DNA of 64,000 nucleotides from Anagrus nilaparvatae (Eukaryota; Arthropoda; Insecta; Hymenoptera; Mymaridae), in contig JAKSXM010000177.1 in the NCBI GenBank assembly GCA_022575985.1, positions 558,001-622,000 of the forward strand, read 5' to 3'. A program made the position numbers and the translations under genes. Shown here piece after piece: positions 59,493 through 64,000 of the stretch. Position 1 is the stretch's first letter, and every line of letters starts with the position of its first letter. The notes below the pieces were generated by a model. That model had not been told where the DNA came from and ran no database searches. It was given only the letters and a program-made list of their open reading frames with translations.

Positions 59493-62400
59493 GTGAGTTC
59501 TATACTTTTTTTCTTTTTTATCATATTTTTCATGTGCTTGTTTTTTTAACGGTTTTTCTTCCTTTATTTTTTTATAAATTATACTAAGAGAAATACAAAA
59601 TTTTTATTTATTATCTGGATAGGATATTTAATGTATCGCATAATTTATTGTAAAATAATGCTAAAATTTTCAAAAATTAATTGAAAACTTTATCTTGTTG
59701 AAAGAGTTAAAGAAAAAAATCATTTAAAAAACATTGCAAAAAATCTTGAGTAATTAAAGTTTTGTATAAAAATAAAAAAAAAAATTTTATAAATATTTAG
59801 TATAAAAAAAATTTAGATCAATAATTTAATACACAAATTTTTTTTAGCCCAAAATTATTACAAAATGTTTTTATTTTTTATTTTTGCATTTTACGGGTAA
59901 ACAAAAAAAATAATTAAAAATTGTGTTGCCTGGAAAATTCTTAATTGTAAAAAAATCTCAATATTACTGAGTACACTCGGTCTCGATTTGATTTGATATA
60001 TAAGGTTAAAAAAAATTTTGTTCTGATGTATCCTAAGTTCACTTGAGCACAAAAATTTACAAAAATTTAGATTAAAATTTACGTTAAAAAATTGCAGAGA
60101 AAAAAAGCTATAAAAAGTCCTTAATTTTCTGAAAAAATTAAAGTTTAAAATATCTCGGCAGTTTTGAAAATTATTTTTAAAACAGAATCTTTCTCTTAGA
60201 CATGTCAATTTTGGTTTTAATTTGCGCCTATAAGTTGCTAAACTATCCACATCGAACAAAGCTTTTGAACCATTACGACAGTTCCAACCAGGTGCTCTTG
60301 GTCTTTTCCTGTCTTTACCTTTAAGAGTCAACAGGTCTACTTAAAATTTCTTTAAATTCTTGAGAAAATAATTTTTCAGGAGAATCAATTAACTTTAAAA
60401 AATCATTAACTTTTTCATTTGATCTTAAAAATAAAACTGCTGTGTCTAAATTTCAATTTTTTGACTGGTATAACTGCGTACTGGTGAATTATTCGAATAG
60501 CGCTATGCCTTTAACAGAGAATATTTTTTAGAGCTTGACGATTTATTTTTAATAAGAAAAAAGGCTAAATAAATAGTTTTTTTAGCAAATAATTAGTGTT
60601 GTGCCGTAAACAATAAAAATATATACAATTTCTGTAAAAAACATCCATGTGCAATAGACGTAAACAAACAAAAACGTTAATAAATTACTTATCTAAATTT
60701 TTATTTTGAATATTAATTAAAACATTAGTCATAAAATATTTACTTTCTTAATTTATAACTTATTTCTTTACTCAAACAATATTTCACATTTGTATTGAAT
60801 AAATTTATCCAATATTTCAAAAATTGGTAAAATGTATTTCAATTTCTTCAATTTTATAGCAATATTTTTACATTTAATTATATAGGGTAACTATACCAAT
60901 TAATGACCACTCTTCAATTAATTTTTAATACCATGTTATTCTTATGGAAGACGAGTTACCATTACTCGGGTAAACTTTGGTCACTAATTGGTACAGTCGC
61001 CCTATATAGGAAAATGCTAATACTCAAGTGAACCCCTTGAGAATCTATTAATGATATAACATGAAAAAATAAATTATTAGTTATTTAATACGGTTTTTTA
61101 AGCATATATGTAAATTTAAAATAAATAATAATTTTTAAAAGCGAGGTAATACATCTCATAAATGTTTAATTTTATTTAATTATATATACTTTTATTTGTT
61201 TTTTATCATTGGCCTCAATTTATTAATACAGTTTAATATATTTTATTCGAAAATTTAGTTAGAGTTAAATAATTTTTTTTTAAATATTACAAGCATCCCT
61301 GCATATGGAATCTGCAACTACGAAACCGCTAGTCTTTTCAGAAGTTATGAGGGTTATACAGCAGTTAAATTTAAAATTTTTTTTATTTTAAGCAAGCTGA
61401 GCTTTCATATACGTTATTACAATAACTATTTAAATCAATTCTCCAGTACGCTTGCGGTAACCTTTTTTCATCTTGTTTGCCAAAAACAACTGCGAAATCG
61501 TGATTTAGTTGGAGTAGAATGGGACTTGCAGTTAGAATAATTTTAACTTTAGGACTTAATTAATTTCGATTCAGATAAATATAAAAAATCTGACATTAGG
61601 GTCTTGTAAAAATAAATCCGTACACAGTTGGCCAACGCAAGAATGGTAAACTGCAATCTGGAACATTATATTGCTTTTAAGTCGAAGTCTCTAATTTTTA
61701 AAAATGATTAAATATTAAAATTAATAAAAAATATTTATTATCTCAAGTAATAAAAAATGATATATTTTTCGTGACTCTTTTTATACGCATTAAATATCGT
61801 ATTACAAACTATAAAATTTATATGAATCACATATATTAATTTTACGTTCATTTTAAATAAATAAATTGTTTATGCATAGTATAAATTTTATAATCGGATT
61901 TTGTTTATAAAGCTCTATTTTATTTCAATAATTCAAAAAATTAATTAATAAATTCAATGAGTTTATTTAATGCTATTTAAAGTAAAAATTTTATTTTATA
62001 ATCCAATTTTTAATTATATTTTTTCAGTTCAATTGTTTTATTTTTCAAGCATTTTTTAGTTATAAAACAAGCGTTGAAAAGACTATTTGGAAAATTAAAA
62101 AAGCACAATTAAACCTTTACATCTAGAATTGTAAACTTTCTATCATTTTTGCGTTCAATGTTTTTATAATATAGTCGTTTAAGTGTTTGACTAAATATAA
62201 GAATTAAGACTCATTTTATGATGACGTTTAAGTTTTCTATACCGACTGAAATATTTTGGAGGGTAATCTTGATTTTATTGTTGCTTCAGCCTCGTATGTG
62301 GTCAGTAATTACAAATCTATGCCTGCCAAAATTGGTTTTTAATATTTATCCTGTAAAGACATCCAAAAAGCACAGAAAGATAAAAATGTTCTATAACTAA

Positions 62401-63669
62401 TGGGCGTTTACCAGCGTTATTTTTCAGCTAAAAAGAGCTTCTATCCAAAACTTCAGACTCAATGCTTAGCCTTTTTTCGGATTTTGTTCAGAGCACGGAA
62501 TCTAAGGCAGTAAAGAGATTTATTTAAAATCCCTTATATTTTATTTCTACAGCTTTCTCATTGTATGTTTACTAAAAGTCAATCATTTTGTTTCTACATC
62601 CAAAAAAACGTTTTTTGGCACTTTCAACCCCTCTTACAAAACCTGCAACCGACTTCTGAATTCGGTAAATTTTTTTTCCTGAAAAAAATTAGGTCCAAAT
62701 AAAGGTTTGGCAAAGCAAAATTTAAAATTCAAAAGTCATTATTTATATTTTTTAATTTAAAAAAAGTGTAATTGTGTTATATTATGACTTTTAACCTTCA
62801 AATTTCGCTATTTTCAGAAAATTTTTTCAATGATTACCAAAGCTTATATACCTATGTGAAATTTCTCGAGGATTACGAATTTTCGCCAGATTTTTATTAT
62901 CACCCGATTTAGCGATAAATTCAAAATTTAAGAAACTATAATATTTTGAGAAATATAATTTTTTGATTTGCGGCTTTCAAATTAGCTTATACGCCTTTTT
63001 TAGGAAATGACAATAGATTTTATAACAAGAATTTCAATTAAAAAAAAAAATTGAACCTGATATTCTTGAGTATTTATCTTCAATGCGAGGCTCAAAGATA
63101 AAATTCTTAAATTATGATTTTCTTGTATATGCGTGTAGACAAAATCAACTTTTGGATTCCGGGATCAAATTCTTAGTTAGTATAAGTTTTAAAAGAAAAA
63201 TATTTAATAATATCTAATACAATAAACATTTTGCAGCAGTAACAAGAGATTTTGCATCATTTTACAAAAAGACCAAAAACACGAAAATAACTGACAAATA
63301 TCGAGAATTTCGGACTTATTTTTAGTTGCTATTTCAGAAAAAAATATTTTGGACTGATTTTTAAAGAAAAAAAAAATATTAATTATTGCCTTTGTAACAG
63401 AAAATCAGTCATCAAAAATATCCAACAAAATATCGGATAAAAATTAAATATTTATAAATAAACTATTACACAGCATATTTTTCTTTTATAATTTTCATAA
63501 ATTTTACAAAAAATCATTAATTTGAAATATTCAAGGCTTAAAACATTAGAGTAGTACTTGAGAATCCTGTAAATCTCGTTATAAAATAATATATTACCAT
63601 CTTCAATTACATTTAATAAGATGTTAAAATAATTATATAAATAATGAATAATTAATATTTTTTTTTCAG
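59493..63669 (+). other. Intron 1 of the SLC5-like gene
   Basis: 4177 bp, GTGAGT at the start and TTTTTTTCAG at the end. It contains a 128-bp MITE at 60885, an old repeat copy at about 61450-61600 (GGGACTTGCAGTTAGAATAA) and an antisense GC-richer patch at 60200-60330. No exon was recognised inside. Confidence 0.85.
60885..61012. mobile_element. 128-bp MITE in the transporter intron
   Basis: GGGTAACTATACCAATTAAT GACC at the left is inverted at the right as GGTCACTAATTGGTACAGTC GCCC. It is flanked by TATA on both sides, fitting a TA target duplication of Tc1/mariner type. Noncoding. Confidence 0.75.
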
Positions 63670-63844
63670 ATTTAAGTCAAAACTTGTTCGTTGTTTAGCA
63701 AGTCTTTCTTATGTAATACGAAGTGTACTAAATGTATCAGTTACTGTATTTACACCATGTGTAGCATTAAAAACTGTTATTGGCCTTCCATATTGGGCAA
63801 GTATTTGTGGTATTACAACAATCTCAATAATTTTCACATTAATG
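63670..63844 (+). CDS. SLC5-like symporter, second recognised exon
   Basis: 175 bp between TTTTTTCAG and GTAAAT. Completes the split Arg codon (AG|A) and continues in frame: RFKSKLVRCLASLSYVIRSV then TM4-like NVSVTVFTPCVALKTVIGL and the start of TM5 (YWASICGITTISIIFTLM). 'YxxxRFxxxxVRxLASxxY' is the expected family sequence after TM3. Exon ends in phase 0. Confidence 0.93.
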
Positions 63845-63910
63845 GTAAATATGATAAAAAGAAAATTTAGTTATTTAATAATTTACTAAAACTTAATTAT
63901 TTAACAAAAG
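63845..63910 (+). other. Intron 2 of the SLC5-like gene
   Basis: 66 bp, GTAAAT to TTTAACAAAAG. Short, typical of insect minimal introns. Confidence 0.85.
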
Positions 63911-64000
63911 GGTGGATTAAAAGCAGCTATTCTCTCTGATGTTATACAAGGATTAACTATGATTGGTGTTTCAGTTATTATTATTATTCATGGTACTTTT
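63911..64000 (+). CDS. SLC5-like symporter, third recognised exon (runs off the window)
   Basis: In phase 0 it codes GGLKAAILSDVIQGLTMIGV and a following hydrophobic run (SVIIIIHGTF). GGLKAxxxxDxxQ is the best-known signature of the SSF family between TM5 and TM6. The exon continues beyond base 64000, so the C-terminal two thirds of the protein are not in the window. Confidence 0.93.

Noticed and set aside
59891..60331. 146-codon minus-strand frame in the intron as a full gene
   Set aside because: Most of it is AT-driven Phe/Asn/Ile sequence; only the 60200-60330 part looks unusual, so it was kept only as a low-interest finding.

Overview
The window looks like AT-rich eukaryotic DNA, most likely from an arthropod and plausibly an insect (a parasitoid wasp is one option, but nothing here proves the order). 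The evidence is interrupted coding sequence with GT-AG introns, a solute-carrier exon set, Ty3/gypsy, R1-like and Tigger-like transposon sequence, and many foldback MITEs. No bacterial operon, CRISPR array, tRNA or rRNA gene was seen.

Layout. About 1-26.9 kb is non-genic and repeat-rich. It holds a degraded hAT-type MITE (0.67 kb), a fully palindromic MITE (2.6 kb), an internally deleted non-LTR retrotransposon on the minus strand (5.7-7.7 kb) with a second 3' fragment of the same family near 19.1-19.5 kb, a MITE at 10.5 kb, inverted-repeat elements built from ~140 bp units (15.5-16.5 kb and 21.0-23.1 kb), an 8-bp-TSD MITE at 17.1 kb, and a Tigger/pogo remnant (23.9-25.4 kb). The centre, 26.95-36.9 kb, is a compound Ty3/gypsy array on the minus strand: LTR, short defective interior, second LTR, then a second interior with an intact 1562-codon gag-pol ORF and an overlapping 252-codon ORF. 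The expected far-right 5' LTR is absent. From 37 to 59 kb the DNA is again noncoding, with several foldback elements (37.3-38.2, 43.9, 45.5, 55.6-57.2 kb), further copies of the 2.6-kb MITE (26.2, 49.9, 51.1 kb) and a dispersed tandem-repeat family.

The one clear host gene is at the right edge on the plus strand: exons 59111-59492, 63670-63844 and 63911-64000 (continuing beyond the window) encode the N-terminal part of a sodium:solute symporter (SLC5-like). The acceptor at 59110 shows that at least one upstream exon exists. Four short ATG-plus-donor segments upstream (5472, 39670, 54586, 57556) all end in the phase needed to join it; that at 39670 is the most credible. If it is used, the first intron would span about 19 kb of transposon-filled DNA.

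The most interesting points are the LTR array with its repeated 9-bp palindrome-like motif, its tRNA-Phe primer site, its extra ORF and its AT-hook-like integrase tail, and the recurrent 140-bp unit shared by two differently arranged inverted-repeat elements.
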